Assembly (NCBI GenBank): GCA_009837085.1
Contig: VXUF01000074.1
Coordinates: 1-62,517 of the forward strand
DNA length: 62,517 nucleotides
Source of the DNA: Holophagales bacterium
Lineage (GTDB): Bacteria; Acidobacteriota; Thermoanaerobaculia; Multivoradales; Multivoraceae
Reading direction: 5' to 3'
In this document: one piece after another, positions 52,078 through 61,438 of the stretch
Layout: the number at the start of each line of letters is the position of its first letter
How positions within the stretch are numbered: position 1 is the first letter of the stretch
Notes under the pieces: generated by a model
The model's input: only the letters and a program-made list of their open reading frames with translations
Databases searched by the model: none
Told to the model about the DNA's origin: nothing
Translations under genes and position numbers: made by a program

Positions 52078-52518
52078 CTAGTGTGCGACGTGCTCCTCGC
52101 TTTCCGGCTCGTTCTCACCCTGGGCCGACTCGACGATCGCGGGCTCTCCTGAGGCCGGGGGCCGGGAGGGTTTCGACTGCATCGTGCACTGGCCCTGGAA
52201 GAACGCGCCGCTCTCGATAACGAGAATCGGAGCGTTGATCTCCCCCTCGACCCGGCCCCTGGCGCCGATCTCGGTCCGTCGGGTGGTCTCGACCCGCCCC
52301 TCGAGGCGGCCCGATACATGGAGTTCGCCTACAGCAACGACCCCTTCTACGACTCCGCCCTCGCCGATGATCAGTTGGCCTTCCGATTCCACGGTGCCCT
52401 TGAACCGTCCATGCACCCGGAAGGTGTCCTCGAATCTCAGTTCCCCATGGACCTCGCAGCCGGTGTCAAGGAAGCCATTCAGTTCTCCGGGAGAGCCGGT
52501 TCTCAGGGTCTTGGACAT
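52078..52518 (-). CDS. Bactofilin
   Basis: 146 residues. The central bactofilin (DUF583) beta-helix is visible as repeating strands: GELRFEDTFRVHGRFKGTV, GQLIIGEGGVVEGVVAVGEL, VSGRLEGRVE and GARGRVEGEINA. Both tails are disordered and the C-terminus is acidic. Bactofilins polymerise without nucleotide and organise cell shape or, in Myxococcus, ParABS. It is directly downstream of parB here, which fits such a role. Confidence 0.93.
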   Translation of the reverse strand: MSKTLRTGSPGELNGFLDTGCEVHGELRFEDTFRVHGRFKGTVESEGQLIIGEGGVVEGVVAVGELHVSGRLEGRVETTRRTEIGARGRVEGEINAPILVIESGAFFQGQCTMQSKPSRPPASGEPAIVESAQGENEPESEEHVAH

Positions 52519-52541
52519 AGCTCAGCACGCTCCGACGTTGG

Positions 52542-53417
52542 TCACTCCGCCGACAGCCGTTCGTACAGCCGAATCAGCTCCGGCTCGGAGTGGAAGTGGA
52601 TCTTGAGTACGCCGCCGCCACGCGCGCGACGGCTGATTTCGACTCGGGTCTGCAGTCTACGCGTCAATCGCTCGACCGCGTGCGCGGTGTCCGGGTCACT
52701 CCCGCCAGCCGTGGCTGTCGCGGCACGTTTCTTCCGCGGCCCGGAGGAGACGATCCGCTCCAACTCCCGGGCGCTGAGCGATTCCCGTTCGGCCCGCGCC
52801 GCCAGTTCGACCTGGCTCTTCTCGTCTCCGAGCGACAGGAGCGGACGGGCCTGGCCCGCAGTCAGCGCTCCCGAACGAATCCGCTCCTGCACGGCACCGG
52901 GTAAGCGCAACAGGCGCAGCGAGTTCGCGACTGCGGCGCGGCTGCGGCCAACGCGGTTGGCGACCTCCTGCTGCGAGAGTCCAAACTCCTCGCTCAATGC
53001 TCTAAACGCCTCGGCTTCTTCCAGCGCGTTCAGGTCGGCGCGCTGCAGGTTCTCGACCAGCGCGAGTTCAAGGAGTTCGCGGTCGCTCCCCACCTCGCGG
53101 AAAACGACTGGAACCGTCTCCAGTCCGGCCTTCCGGGCCGCGCGCCAGCGGCGCTCTCCCGCGACGATTCGATAGGCGCCGCCACGGTCGGGATCTCCCG
53201 TCACGACCAACGGCTGGAGTACTCCCCGCTTGGAGATCGACGCGGCGAGATCCGCCAGCTCGGTGTCGTCGAACCGGTCGCGTGGCTGGCGACTGTTCGG
53301 CTCGAGTTGAGCGACGGGCAGTTCCCGGACCGCGCGCGGAGCAGCCGGCGGAAGAGCGCCGCTATCGGCGAAGAGGGCATCCAGTCCACGGCCCAATCCC
53401 GGGCGCCGGCCGCTCAT
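52542..53417 (-). CDS. parB: Chromosome-partitioning protein ParB
   Basis: 291 residues. [12 protein letters not shown] is the N-terminal ParA-contact motif, GERRWRAA the CTP-binding box, [27 protein letters not shown] the helix-turn-helix. A C-terminal dimer domain ends the protein. It binds parS; two sites are 1.4 kb upstream. It overlaps parA by 4 bases. Confidence 0.96.
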   Translation of the reverse strand: MSGRRPGLGRGLDALFADSGALPPAAPRAVRELPVAQLEPNSRQPRDRFDDTELADLAASISKRGVLQPLVVTGDPDRGGAYRIVAGERRWRAARKAGLETVPVVFREVGSDRELLELALVENLQRADLNALEEAEAFRALSEEFGLSQQEVANRVGRSRAAVANSLRLLRLPGAVQERIRSGALTAGQARPLLSLGDEKSQVELAARAERESLSARELERIVSSGPRKKRAATATAGGSDPDTAHAVERLTRRLQTRVEISRRARGGGVLKIHFHSEPELIRLYERLSAE

Positions 53418-54175
53418 CGGGGGCGGCGGCCCGCCAGTTCGTGCGCCAAACCAAGGTATGCCTGTGAACCCTTGCTCTTGATGTCGTACTGGAGGACCGG
53501 CATACCGTAACTTGGGGCTTCCGCGAGGCGAACGTTGCGCGGGACGATCGTATCGCAGACGATCGATCCGAAGTGCTTGCGCACCTCCTGCGCCACGTCC
53601 CGCGAGAGGTTCGTGCGATCGTCGTACATGGTCAGCACGACGCCGGCGATCTCTAATTCGGGCCGCCCCAGCTCCCGCACCCGCTGCACGGTCGCCAGAA
53701 GCTCGCTGATCCCCTCAAGCGCGAAGTACTCGCACTGCAGCGGCACGATGATCGCGTCGGCGGCGAATAGCGCGTTCAGGGTCAACCGGCCCAGCGCGGG
53801 CGGGCAGTCCACGAAGATCCGCTCGTAGCGGCCGTCCAGTTCCTCGAGCGACGACAGAAGCCGCCGGATCCACTGCTGATCCTGCTGCAGGCCGAACTCG
53901 GCCCCCACGAGGTCCCGGTTGGCCGGCAGCAGGTCGAGATAAGGAAAACCGCTGGCGACGACCACGTCTCCAGCGCTCGCCTCGCCGGACAGCACGTCGA
54001 ACAGGGTCGGCGGTCGCCCCGACCAGCCGACGCCGCGGCTCGCATTGCCCTGCGGATCGCTGTCCACCAGCAGGACCTTGCGCTCCATTGCGCCGAACGC
54101 CGCCGCCAGGTTGATCGCCGACGTCGTCTTGCCGACACCGCCCTTCTGATTGGCGACCGCCAGGACGTCAGCCAC
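53414..54175 (-). CDS. parA: Chromosome-partitioning ATPase ParA (Soj)
   Basis: 253 residues. Deviant Walker [18 protein letters not shown], Walker [14 protein letters not shown] and [13 protein letters not shown] are intact. It moves ParB-parS complexes over the nucleoid. It overlaps rsmG upstream by 8 bases and parB downstream by 4. Confidence 0.96.
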   Translation of the reverse strand: MADVLAVANQKGGVGKTTSAINLAAAFGAMERKVLLVDSDPQGNASRGVGWSGRPPTLFDVLSGEASAGDVVVASGFPYLDLLPANRDLVGAEFGLQQDQQWIRRLLSSLEELDGRYERIFVDCPPALGRLTLNALFAADAIIVPLQCEYFALEGISELLATVQRVRELGRPELEIAGVVLTMYDDRTNLSRDVAQEVRKHFGSIVCDTIVPRNVRLAEAPSYGMPVLQYDIKSKGSQAYLGLAHELAGRRPR

Positions 54176-54806
54176 GGTGACGCGGCCGGAGACAGAGAAT
54201 CCGCCGGTGGGGGCTGTCTGGCAGATTCATCTCTTGTTCCACAGTACAGGTATCCAGCAGACCGGTCGCAAGGCGCCGGCCCGCCCACACCACGAGGCGG
54301 CCCTCATCCGGCAACGCTTCCACCAGGCGAGCCATCGTGGGCTCCGGGAGCCGAAGGCCACGAATCGTCGCGCACTCTACCGCCCCCGCGAGCCGCAGGG
54401 CGAGATCGGCATCAAACCGCTCCCTGACGACCCGAACGTTGGGCAGACCGAGCTCTCGTGCTGCCTCCGCCAGGAACGCGGCTTTCCGTTCGCGCGCCTC
54501 GACCAGAGTCACCGGCCGTTCGGGATGCCGGGCCGCGAGCACCAGCCCAGGGAACCCGGCGCCACTGCCGATGTCGAGAAGCCCGGGCTCGCCGCTACCT
54601 GCTGCCGTCGACGCTCGCCAGTACGCCCTCGCCGCGATCGATTCCGCGTAGTGGCGACGAATCCACTCTCCAGGCTCCACTTCGCCAACCAGCCGCACCA
54701 CCCGGTTCCATCGCTCCAGGAGCTCGGCATGGCAAGCCAGCCGGTCGACCACTTCCGACGGCAACTCGGCGCTGAACTCCCGCTGAAACAGGTGGCGGTG
54801 TTTCAC
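54168..54806 (-). CDS. rsmG: 16S rRNA (guanine527-N7)-methyltransferase
   Basis: 212 residues from a GTG at 54806 inside the first parS site. This puts the conserved LLERWNRVV at residue 33, the usual distance for RsmG; the tracked ATG at 54887 adds 27 residues that mostly encode the two parS sites. The SAM motif [17 protein letters not shown] is clear, with [18 protein letters not shown] after it. It methylates G527 of 16S rRNA. The rsmG-parA-parB order is the common origin-side arrangement. Confidence 0.9.
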   Translation of the reverse strand: MKHRHLFQREFSAELPSEVVDRLACHAELLERWNRVVRLVGEVEPGEWIRRHYAESIAARAYWRASTAAGSGEPGLLDIGSGAGFPGLVLAARHPERPVTLVEARERKAAFLAEAARELGLPNVRVVRERFDADLALRLAGAVECATIRGLRLPEPTMARLVEALPDEGRLVVWAGRRLATGLLDTCTVEQEMNLPDSPHRRILCLRPRHRG

Positions 54807-54814
54807 GTGAAACA
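54799..54814. promoter_or_regulatory. parS centromere site 1
   Basis: TGTTTCACGTGAAACA matches the universal 16-bp palindromic ParB site with no mismatch. It overlaps the proposed rsmG start codon. Confidence 0.97.
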
Positions 54815-54836
54815 CCTGCGAGGCGGTTGGCGTGGG

Positions 54837-54852
54837 TGTTTCACGTGAAACA
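54837..54852. promoter_or_regulatory. parS centromere site 2
   Basis: A second perfect TGTTTCACGTGAAACA lies 38 bases from the first, start to start. Confidence 0.97.
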
Positions 54853-54958
54853 GCGGGAATCGTCCGCCCGCCGTTGACCGTTCCCACCGCACCAGTCCTG
54901 CGAGGCTACTCTCTCCCACAAAGGAGCGAGGCTGGCGCCTCGCCCGATCTGCCCAAAG

Positions 54959-54988
54959 GCCGGCGAGGACGCCGGCGCACCCAGTGTG
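54959..54988 (+). repeat. Dispersed GCCGGCG..ACCCAGTGTG repeat, copy 6
   Basis: GCCGGCGAGGACGCCGGCGC followed by ACCCAGTGTG, in the gap between parS and jag. Apart from it I see only short GC-rich stems in 54888-55116; no mnmE or mnmG gene is present where many genomes have one. Confidence 0.85.
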
Positions 54989-55116
54989 GACCGCCGTACA
55001 GACCTGTGCAGCTATCTCCTGTGGAGCTCCATGCTCAGGGGTCCTGCGTCCCGCCTGGCACTGCCTCCAGTCAGGAGCAGGGTCCGGAGGGGTGCACGCC
55101 GCGGCGCGACGGACCG

Positions 55117-55893
55117 CTACTGCAGGCGGATGCTGACGCGTTTGAAGTAGCCGTTGCCCTGGCTTTCGGTTTCGACGTCCGGGTCGTCGGCCAGGGTCAG
55201 GTGGACGATGCGGCGGTCGGCCGGGTTCATGGGACGGAGGGTGCGCGTGCCGCCGCGGCGGACGACCTCCTCGGCCACGCGGCGGGCGAGGCCTCGCAGG
55301 CGTTCTTCCTTCTTGCGCTGGTAGCCACCGCTGTCCAGACGGCACGGGATGATCCGCCCGACCTGGCCGTACATGACCCGCGGCAGAAGGTGCTGGAGCG
55401 CCAGCAGGACCTGGCCCTCGTCCTCCACGAGCAACTCCTCGTCCACGCCCTCGATCTCGACCTCCAACCTCTCATCGGTCAGGACGATCTCCGCCGAAAC
55501 CTCGAGATCGGCCAGTTCCAGCAGCTGATTCAGCGCCGCATGCGCGATCGAGAGGACCTCCTCGGAGTTCTGTTCGGGCGCCTCCGCTTCAACGGCCACC
55601 GTCGCGTCGTCCTCCGGCGCCGGCTCCGCGGCAGCGGGAACCGTCGCCTCGACGACAGGCTCGGCCACCACTTCGGCCGGGCTTTCGCTTTCGACAGCAC
55701 CGTCGTCAACGCTGCGGCCAACGCTGGCCGGGTCGACGCGAATCACCACGCGGCGGTGCTTCACGAAGCCGTGCCGCTTCTCCACCCGGTCGAACTCGAT
55801 CTGCTCCGGCGCAACGCCGAAGTGGTTCGCGGCCGCCAGGATGGCCCGGGACTCCGTCTCTCCCGAGAAGAACATGCTGTTCATCGCATTCAT
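55117..55893 (-). CDS. jag: RNA-binding protein Jag/KhpB
   Basis: 258 residues. The Jag_N domain (MFFSGETESRAILAAANHFGV, IEFDRVEKRHGFVKHRRVVIRV) is followed by an acidic Ala/Glu/Val linker, a KH-type region (VLTDERLEVEIEGVDEELLVEDEGQVLLALQHLL) and an R3H domain (MNPADRRIVHLTLADDP). It binds RNA and influences cell envelope or division genes in Gram-positives. It sits between yidC and rsmG as in many bacteria. The acidic linker is long. Confidence 0.92.
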   Translation of the reverse strand: MNAMNSMFFSGETESRAILAAANHFGVAPEQIEFDRVEKRHGFVKHRRVVIRVDPASVGRSVDDGAVESESPAEVVAEPVVEATVPAAAEPAPEDDATVAVEAEAPEQNSEEVLSIAHAALNQLLELADLEVSAEIVLTDERLEVEIEGVDEELLVEDEGQVLLALQHLLPRVMYGQVGRIIPCRLDSGGYQRKKEERLRGLARRVAEEVVRRGGTRTLRPMNPADRRIVHLTLADDPDVETESQGNGYFKRVSIRLQ

Positions 55894-55909
55894 CGCTGCT
55901 GTCCTGTCC

Positions 55910-57649
55910 TCACTTCTTCTTCGTCTCGGTCGTCTGCGCGGCCGGTTCGCCGCCCAGGTAACCCCTCTTCTTCAGCTTGTTGTAGACGCCCGTCTGCACG
56001 ATGCCCAGCACGTTGTTCGTCAGCCAGTAGAGAACCAGACCGCTGGGGAAACTGAACGAGAAAATCGTGAACCAGATCGGCATCGTGTTGATGATCAGCT
56101 TCTGGGTCCTGTTCGCCGGCGGCGGCAACATCCGCTGCTGGAGGAACTGGGAAGCTCCCATGACCAGGGGCAACACGTAGATCGGATCCGGCAGGGCCAG
56201 GTTCCCGATCCAGCCGAGCCAGGACGCGTCCCAGAGCTCGACTGCCTCGCTCAGGAGACGGAAGAAGCCGAAGAAGACAGGCATCTGGAACAGGATCGGC
56301 AGACAGCCGCTGGCCGGGTTCACGCCTTCCTCCCGGAACAGTCCCTGAATCTCCTCGTTCATCTTGCGCTGCTGGTCCATGCGAGGCCGGCCCTTGCCGT
56401 CCTTAAGCTTGGGCCGGTACTTGGCGCGGATCGCTTCCATGCGCGGATTCAGCTTCTGGATCCGCTGCATGGAGACCTGGCTCTTGTGGGTCAGCGGGAA
56501 CAGAACGAGCCGGATCAGCACCGTCATCAGGACGATGCTCCACCCGTAGTTCGCCACGATGTTGTCGTAAATCCAGCGTAAACCGAACTGGAGAGGGCGG
56601 GAGATGACGCCGAAGAAGCCGTAGCGAACCGTCTTCTCGAGTCGCACGCGCATGGCCGCCAGCGCGTCGTACTGCTTGTCGCCGAAGTAGGCCCGTCCGG
56701 CGAGCTGGCCGCCCGACCCTTCGAGCACGAGCATCAGGTCGCGAGTCAGGTCTTCCGTCGTGACGTCGCCGGCCTCGAACAGGGTGAAGCCGCGCAGGCT
56801 GCCGTCGCTCTCATCCAGATTGGCCACGGGTAGCGCCTGAACCGCACCCCGGGCTCCTGACGGAATGACGGCGGTGATGAAGTAACGGTCTTCGAGCGCC
56901 ACCCAGCGGGCGCCTTCGCCGAGTTGCTGCGGATCGTCCGCCCGACGCGGCTCGAGGGAGTCCATCTCGCCGCCCGCGAACCACGTGGCCGCTCGCCGTT
57001 GCTGGCTCGACAGGCGGCTCTCCAGTTCGTCCACGCTCGGGTTCCGGATGCCCGGACCCAGCACCAGGCCCCAGGCGTCGCCCGGCGACTGGACCTCGTA
57101 AAGGAAGGTCAGGCCGCCGCCCTGGGGGTTCACCGTCGGGAAGCGAAATGTCTTCGTGGCCGAGCCCCGGTCCCCGCTGTAGCGGAAGACGACCCGCTCG
57201 TCACCATTCTCCCGGGAGCGTTCCACGACGAACAGGGCTTCGTTGAGGGGCGAGTCCCGCTGCGGCCCCGACAGGCCGAAGGGATACGGCTGGCCGGGCT
57301 CGCGCCTGCGCACCAGTTCGACGGGCTCGGCGCCGTCCGGGCGCGCCAGCTCGAAGGACAGTAACTGGGCGCCCCGGTTCGTGAACTCGAGTCGGGCGTT
57401 GCCGGACTCGATGATCACCCTCTCCTCAAGGGACGCTTCCACCCGTTCGAAGACCGCCACCGGTGCGACGGTCTCGGCCTGCGTGGCCGGAACCCGCGCC
57501 GGCGTCTCCGACTGCGTCCTCGGCGCTTCCTCCCCAACCACGACCGGAGTCCGTTCCACCGGCGGTGGCGGCGGAGCGACGAACGTCGACCAGAGCAGGA
57601 GGACGCCGAGCGACAGCAGCGCCGCCAGGAGGAGTCTGCGGTTGTCCAT
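55910..57649 (-). CDS. yidC: Membrane protein insertase YidC
   Basis: 579 residues. An N-terminal helix (LLLAALLSLGVLLLWSTFV) is followed by a large periplasmic domain of about 310 residues, as in Gram-negative YidC. The insertase core has GWSIVLMTVLIRLVLFPLTHKSQ with the conserved Arg, and GCLPILFQMPVFFGFFRLL. It inserts inner-membrane proteins, alone or with SecYEG. It follows yidD by 9 bases. Confidence 0.96.
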   Translation of the reverse strand: MDNRRLLLAALLSLGVLLLWSTFVAPPPPPVERTPVVVGEEAPRTQSETPARVPATQAETVAPVAVFERVEASLEERVIIESGNARLEFTNRGAQLLSFELARPDGAEPVELVRRREPGQPYPFGLSGPQRDSPLNEALFVVERSRENGDERVVFRYSGDRGSATKTFRFPTVNPQGGGLTFLYEVQSPGDAWGLVLGPGIRNPSVDELESRLSSQQRRAATWFAGGEMDSLEPRRADDPQQLGEGARWVALEDRYFITAVIPSGARGAVQALPVANLDESDGSLRGFTLFEAGDVTTEDLTRDLMLVLEGSGGQLAGRAYFGDKQYDALAAMRVRLEKTVRYGFFGVISRPLQFGLRWIYDNIVANYGWSIVLMTVLIRLVLFPLTHKSQVSMQRIQKLNPRMEAIRAKYRPKLKDGKGRPRMDQQRKMNEEIQGLFREEGVNPASGCLPILFQMPVFFGFFRLLSEAVELWDASWLGWIGNLALPDPIYVLPLVMGASQFLQQRMLPPPANRTQKLIINTMPIWFTIFSFSFPSGLVLYWLTNNVLGIVQTGVYNKLKKRGYLGGEPAAQTTETKKK

Positions 57650-57658
57650 CGGTCTCAG

Positions 57659-57913
57659 TTAGCCCTTGGCGGCCCCGGGCTCCACGTTCCGCGCCGCGGG
57701 CGGCAGGTCGATCCCGCCGCGGCCCAGGGGCTGGCAGCGCAGGAGCCTGCCAAGCGTCAGCCACGTTCCCGCGATCAGCCCGTGGCTTCTGAGCGCGACC
57801 TGACCGTACTCGGAACAGGTCGGAGTGAAGCGGCAAGCCCTCGGGAGCAACGGCGAAAGCCAACTCTTGTACGCCCGGAGCACCGCCACGGCGAGCCTCG
57901 CCAGCGGGTTCAT
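57659..57913 (-). CDS. yidD: Membrane protein insertion efficiency factor YidD
   Basis: 84 residues. LRAYKSWLSPLLPRACRFTPTCSEYGQVAL and RLLRCQPLGRGGIDLPP are the YidD signature with its Cys residues. It lies between rnpA and yidC, overlapping rnpA by 4 bases. A longer paralogue is at 29016-29393. Confidence 0.95.
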   Translation of the reverse strand: MNPLARLAVAVLRAYKSWLSPLLPRACRFTPTCSEYGQVALRSHGLIAGTWLTLGRLLRCQPLGRGGIDLPPAARNVEPGAAKG

Positions 57914-58329
57914 CGCCGCGACCTCCCGCGGTTGCGGGACCTGCCGCCGGAACCGCCTCGCCTCGTCACCGTCTCGAAGAGCCGATCCAGCTCGCGGTAG
58001 AACGTCCGGCGGTTGGCGGTGGCCGCGGCCGCCTTCAGGTGCACGACGATGTCCACAGCCGGTAACCGCTCCCGCCCTACGACCTGGCGGTAGTGCTCCT
58101 GCACGCGCCGGCGAAGCCGGTTGCGCGTCACGGCGCCTCCCACCCGACGACCAGCGGTGAGTCCCAATCGAGCGTGGCCTGCTTCGTTGCGACGCACGTG
58201 GAAGATAGCGAACTCGCCGTGCAGCCGCCGACTCCGGCGGTAGACCCGCCGGTAGTCGCTACTCGACCGCATCCGCTCGGCCCCCTGCTCGAAGCCGGAG
58301 GTGCGAGCGAGGTTCCCCGATCGGTTCAA
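57910..58329 (-). CDS. rnpA: Ribonuclease P protein component
   Basis: 139 residues from a TTG two bases after the rpmH stop; an ATG at 58272 would give 120 residues starting at MRSSSDYRRVYRR. GLTAGRRVGGAVTRNRLRRRVQEHYR is the family RNR signature. The C-terminus is Arg/Gly-rich. It assists the RNase P RNA in cutting tRNA 5' leaders. Confidence 0.92.
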   Translation of the reverse strand: MNRSGNLARTSGFEQGAERMRSSSDYRRVYRRSRRLHGEFAIFHVRRNEAGHARLGLTAGRRVGGAVTRNRLRRRVQEHYRQVVGRERLPAVDIVVHLKAAAATANRRTFYRELDRLFETVTRRGGSGGRSRNRGRSRR

Positions 58330-58331
58330 CG

Positions 58332-58466
58332 TCAGACCGTCAGCCGTTTGCGGCCCTTGCGGCGGCGGCGCGACAGGATCGCGCGACCGTGCCTGGTCCT
58401 CATCCGCAGACGGAAACCGTGCTTCTTCTTGCGACGCCGATTGTTCGGCTGGTATGTCCTCTTCAC
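58332..58466 (-). CDS. rpmH: 50S ribosomal protein L34
   Basis: 44 residues from a GTG with AAGGAAGGAAGG upstream, a very strong ribosome site. [20 protein letters not shown] and [20 protein letters not shown] are diagnostic. rpmH-rnpA-yidD-yidC is the classic order near the chromosome origin. Confidence 0.97.
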   Translation of the reverse strand: MKRTYQPNNRRRKKKHGFRLRMRTRHGRAILSRRRRKGRKRLTV

Positions 58467-58489
58467 GTTCCTTCCTTCCTTAGGGCGTG

Positions 58490-58579
58490 TGGCGGAGAGG
58501 GTGGGATTCGAACCCACGGACCGCGTAAACGGTCAACGGTTTTCGAGACCGCCCCATTCGACCACTCTGGCACCTCTCC
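58490..58579 (-). tRNA. tRNA-Ser (anticodon CGA)
   Basis: GGAGAGG pairs with CCTCTCC; CCA is encoded. Anticodon arm GCGGT-CTCGAAA-ACCGT gives CGA. A long variable arm identifies class II serine tRNA. Confidence 0.96.
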
Positions 58580-58626
58580 CCGTTTGCGGGCCGCCCGGCG
58601 CATCTCGTCCCCTGCCGCCCTGGTCA

Positions 58627-58706
<80 letters not shown>

Positions 58707-58716
<10 letters not shown>

Positions 58717-59228
58717 TCAATCGAAAGCCCGCTCGACCGTAGACGCCGGAAGAACGCGCGCAACAAGGCTGAGCTCTCCTCCGCCAGGACGCCGGAGCAT
58801 ACCGTGATTTGGTGATTCAGTCCCGGTTCGCGAACGACGTTCCCGAGCGAGCCGCAGAAGCCACCCTTCGGATCGCGGGCTCCGAACACGAGCCGGTCCA
58901 CCCGGGCGTTGACCATCGCACCGGCGCACATGGCGCAGGGCTCGAGCGTCACGTACACCGAGCAACCGTTCAGCCGCCAGTCCTCCTGCCCGGCCGAAGC
59001 TTCCGCCAGGGCGATCATCTCGGCGTGCGCCAGCGGGTCTCCCCAGCTCTCCCTTCGGTTATGGCCGCGGCCGATGACCACGCCGTCGCGCACCACCACG
59101 GCCCCCACTGGTACCTCGCCGGCGGTCGCGGCCAGCCGGGCTTCATCGAGAGCCAGTTCCATGGCGGTTCGATCGTCCAAGCAACTCACGCTAGCAGTCG
59201 TCCGGACGGGATGATTCACTGGTACCAT
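58707..59228 (-). CDS. tadA: tRNA adenosine(34) deaminase
   Basis: 173 residues from the ATG at 59228; a GTG at 59189 would remove 13 poorly conserved residues. The zinc deaminase motifs are PLAHAEMIAL and VTLEPCAMCAGAMV. It converts A34 to inosine in tRNA-Arg(ACG), which is encoded at 20902-20975. Its last codons and TGA lie within the 5' end of tRNA-Ser(GGA). Confidence 0.94.
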
Positions 59229-59277
59229 TCCCTACGCTTCCCGCGGCGTAGAACAGGCTCGGGATCGAGAAGTGACC

Positions 59278-59383
59278 GAAGGGTTCGGGCCCTGTGAATC
59301 GAACGGCCCCGAACCTCGTCAGGCCCGGAAGGGAGCAGCGATAGGGTGTTCGTTTCGAGGGCGCAGTTCAGCCGGAACCCTTC
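59278..59383 (+). ncRNA. ffs: Signal recognition particle RNA (4.5S type)
   Basis: The universal apical motif is present as GTCAGGCCCGGAAGGGAGCA. GAAGGGTTC (59278-59286) pairs with GAACCCTTC (59375-59383) to close the hairpin, and CGAAC/GTTCG pairs inside. It binds Ffh to target membrane proteins. dnaX begins 33 bases downstream, a common ffs-dnaX-ybaB-recR order. Confidence 0.9.
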
Positions 59384-59416
59384 AGTGACTTCTCAATCAG
59401 GCGCCCCGTTCAGGCC

Positions 59417-61111
59417 ATGACCTACCAGGCGCTGGCCCGCAAGTGGCGGCCTCAGACGTTCGCCGACCTGGTCGGCCAGGAGGCGATCGTCACCGCCCTG
59501 CGCAACGCGTTGAGGGACGGCCGCATCGCGCAGGCCTACCTCTTCTCCGGCATCCGCGGCGTCGGCAAGACGACCGCCGCGCGAGTCCTCGCCAAGGCCC
59601 TGAATTGCCTCGGCGCCGACGGCTCCGCCAAAGGCCCGGTGTCCGAACCGTGCGACACCTGCCTGGTCTGCACGGAGATCCGGGAAGCGGGCGATCTCGA
59701 CGTGATCGAGATCGACGCCGCCACCTACTCGAAAGTAGAGCAGGTCCGGGACCTGACCGAGAGCCTGAGGTACGGTCCCGCCCGCGACCGCTACAAGGTC
59801 GTCGTTCTGGACGAAATCCACCGGCTGTCCGCCTCCGCCTTCGACGCGCTGCTCAAGATCGTCGAGGAACCGCCGCCACACCTGACCTTCATCTTCGCGA
59901 CGACCGAGATCGAGAAGGTACCGGCGACCGTCCTCTCGCGCTGCCAGGAGTTCCACTTCCGGCGCGTGCCGCCCGAGCCGATGGTCGCCCACCTGCGACG
60001 CATCTGCGACGCCGAGGGCTTCGAAGCCAGCGACCCCGCCCTCCGTCTGATTGCCCGCGCCTCCGAGGGCAGCGTACGGGACGCCGTCGCCCTGCTCGAT
60101 CAGCTCGCCACGTTCGGCAACGGCAGGCTCGTCGACGAGGATGTTGGACGTCTGCTCGGCGGCATCGACACGGCACTGCTCTCAAGCCTGCTCGAAGCGG
60201 TCCTGGCCGGTGGCGGTGCTCGGGTGTCGACGACGATCCGCGAAGTCGAGGACGGCGGCAGTGACCCCAGGCAGGTGTTCACCTACTTCCTTGGATATCT
60301 GCGGAGCGCGCTGCATCTCGCTCAGGGCCTCGACCCGGATCTACTCGACCTGCCCGCCGAAGCGGCCGCGGACCTCAAGAAAACCGCGGCAACCGCGGGC
60401 TACGAGAACCTGCTCAGGCTCCTGCATCTCCTCCTCAGCAGCGAGACGATCGTCCGGCGCGCGGACGCTCCAGGCCTCGCCCTGGAAGTGGCGCTCCTGC
60501 GTGCAGCCGAACTCCCGAGACTCGTACGGATCGAGCGGCTGGCGGCCGGCTTCCCGGCGGACGCGGAACCCCAAGGCACTGGGCCCCCGAGCGCCCGAGC
60601 CGAGGCCCCGGCACCGCGCCGCGAACCGGGAGAGACCCCGGCCGCAGCATCTCCCCCGGGCGGCGCCGCCCCGGTCGTCAAACGGCTCGAGAGCGAGAGC
60701 CCCCTCCTGGCGGGCCTGCTTGATTTCCACCACGCGGGCCTTGAGGTGCGCGGCAACACCCTCGTCATCGAGGCCGACCCGGAACTCAAGAGCGCACTTC
60801 AGGACGAGACCCGCACCGCCCAACTCGACGACGCCGTGCGCTTCGTACTCGGACCCGACGCCGGCTGGAAGGTGACGGCGGCGGCTCCGGGAGGAGCGGC
60901 CGCACCGCCGCCGGCTACCCCGGCGCCGCCTCCCCAAGGCCCGGCGTCGCGCCGCGATCCGGGCCCGCCGGCCTCCGAGCGCACGCCCGCGCGGCGCGCG
61001 GCCGGCCCCGCCAACGAGGCGCGCAGGGCGGCCGAGGCCGACCCCGGCGTCCGAGCCGTGCTCGACGTCTTCGGCGGCCGCGTACTCGAGGTCCGACCCA
61101 AGACCCCTTGA
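59417..61111 (+). CDS. dnaX: DNA polymerase III subunit gamma/tau
   Basis: 564 residues. Walker A SGIRGVGKTTAARVLAKAL, a four-Cys zinc module (NCLGAD to CDTCLVC), Walker B VVLDEIHRLSASAFDALLKI, and sensor motifs FIFATTEIEKVPATVLSRCQ are in order. A Pro/Ala-rich linker follows residue 390, then a tau-like tail. It loads the beta clamp. Confidence 0.96.
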   Translation: MTYQALARKWRPQTFADLVGQEAIVTALRNALRDGRIAQAYLFSGIRGVGKTTAARVLAKALNCLGADGSAKGPVSEPCDTCLVCTEIREAGDLDVIEIDAATYSKVEQVRDLTESLRYGPARDRYKVVVLDEIHRLSASAFDALLKIVEEPPPHLTFIFATTEIEKVPATVLSRCQEFHFRRVPPEPMVAHLRRICDAEGFEASDPALRLIARASEGSVRDAVALLDQLATFGNGRLVDEDVGRLLGGIDTALLSSLLEAVLAGGGARVSTTIREVEDGGSDPRQVFTYFLGYLRSALHLAQGLDPDLLDLPAEAAADLKKTAATAGYENLLRLLHLLLSSETIVRRADAPGLALEVALLRAAELPRLVRIERLAAGFPADAEPQGTGPPSARAEAPAPRREPGETPAAASPPGGAAPVVKRLESESPLLAGLLDFHHAGLEVRGNTLVIEADPELKSALQDETRTAQLDDAVRFVLGPDAGWKVTAAAPGGAAAPPPATPAPPPQGPASRRDPGPPASERTPARRAAGPANEARRAAEADPGVRAVLDVFGGRVLEVRPKTP

Positions 61112-61144
61112 GAACCCATCCACGGAGCACAGGAACAGCAGCGA

Positions 61145-61438
61145 ATGAACATTCAGAAGTTGATGCGGCAGGCCCAGCAGATGCAGGAGCAGATGCGGCG
61201 CGACCTGGCGACCGCCGAGTTCACCGCGAGTGTCGGCGGCGGCATGGTCGAGGTGCGGATGAACGGCGAGAAGGAGGTCCTGGCGGTGCACATCGACGCC
61301 GAGGTCCTCGACCCGGAGGATCCGGCCATGGTCCAGGACCTCGTCCAGGCCGCGGTGAACGAAGCGGGACGCAAGGTGAACGAGTACGTGGGGCAACGGA
61401 TCGGCAACATGGCCGGCGGCATTCCCGGCCTCACCTGA
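61145..61438 (+). CDS. ybaB: Nucleoid-associated protein YbaB/EbfC
   Basis: 97 residues. MNIQKLMRQAQQMQEQMRRD and VGGGMVEVRMNGEKEVLAVHID are typical. It forms a DNA-binding dimer with a tweezer shape. It lies between dnaX and recR; its stop and the recR start share one base (TGATG). Confidence 0.95.
   Translation: MNIQKLMRQAQQMQEQMRRDLATAEFTASVGGGMVEVRMNGEKEVLAVHIDAEVLDPEDPAMVQDLVQAAVNEAGRKVNEYVGQRIGNMAGGIPGLT

Noticed and set aside
54799-54887. 27-residue N-terminal extension of RsmG
   Set aside because: It mainly encodes the parS palindromes (VSRET and FHVKH) and is longer than the family norm.
276-54988. Spacing of the repeat copies roughly doubles along the window
   Set aside because: Six points are too few, and the window start is arbitrary; treated as coincidence.
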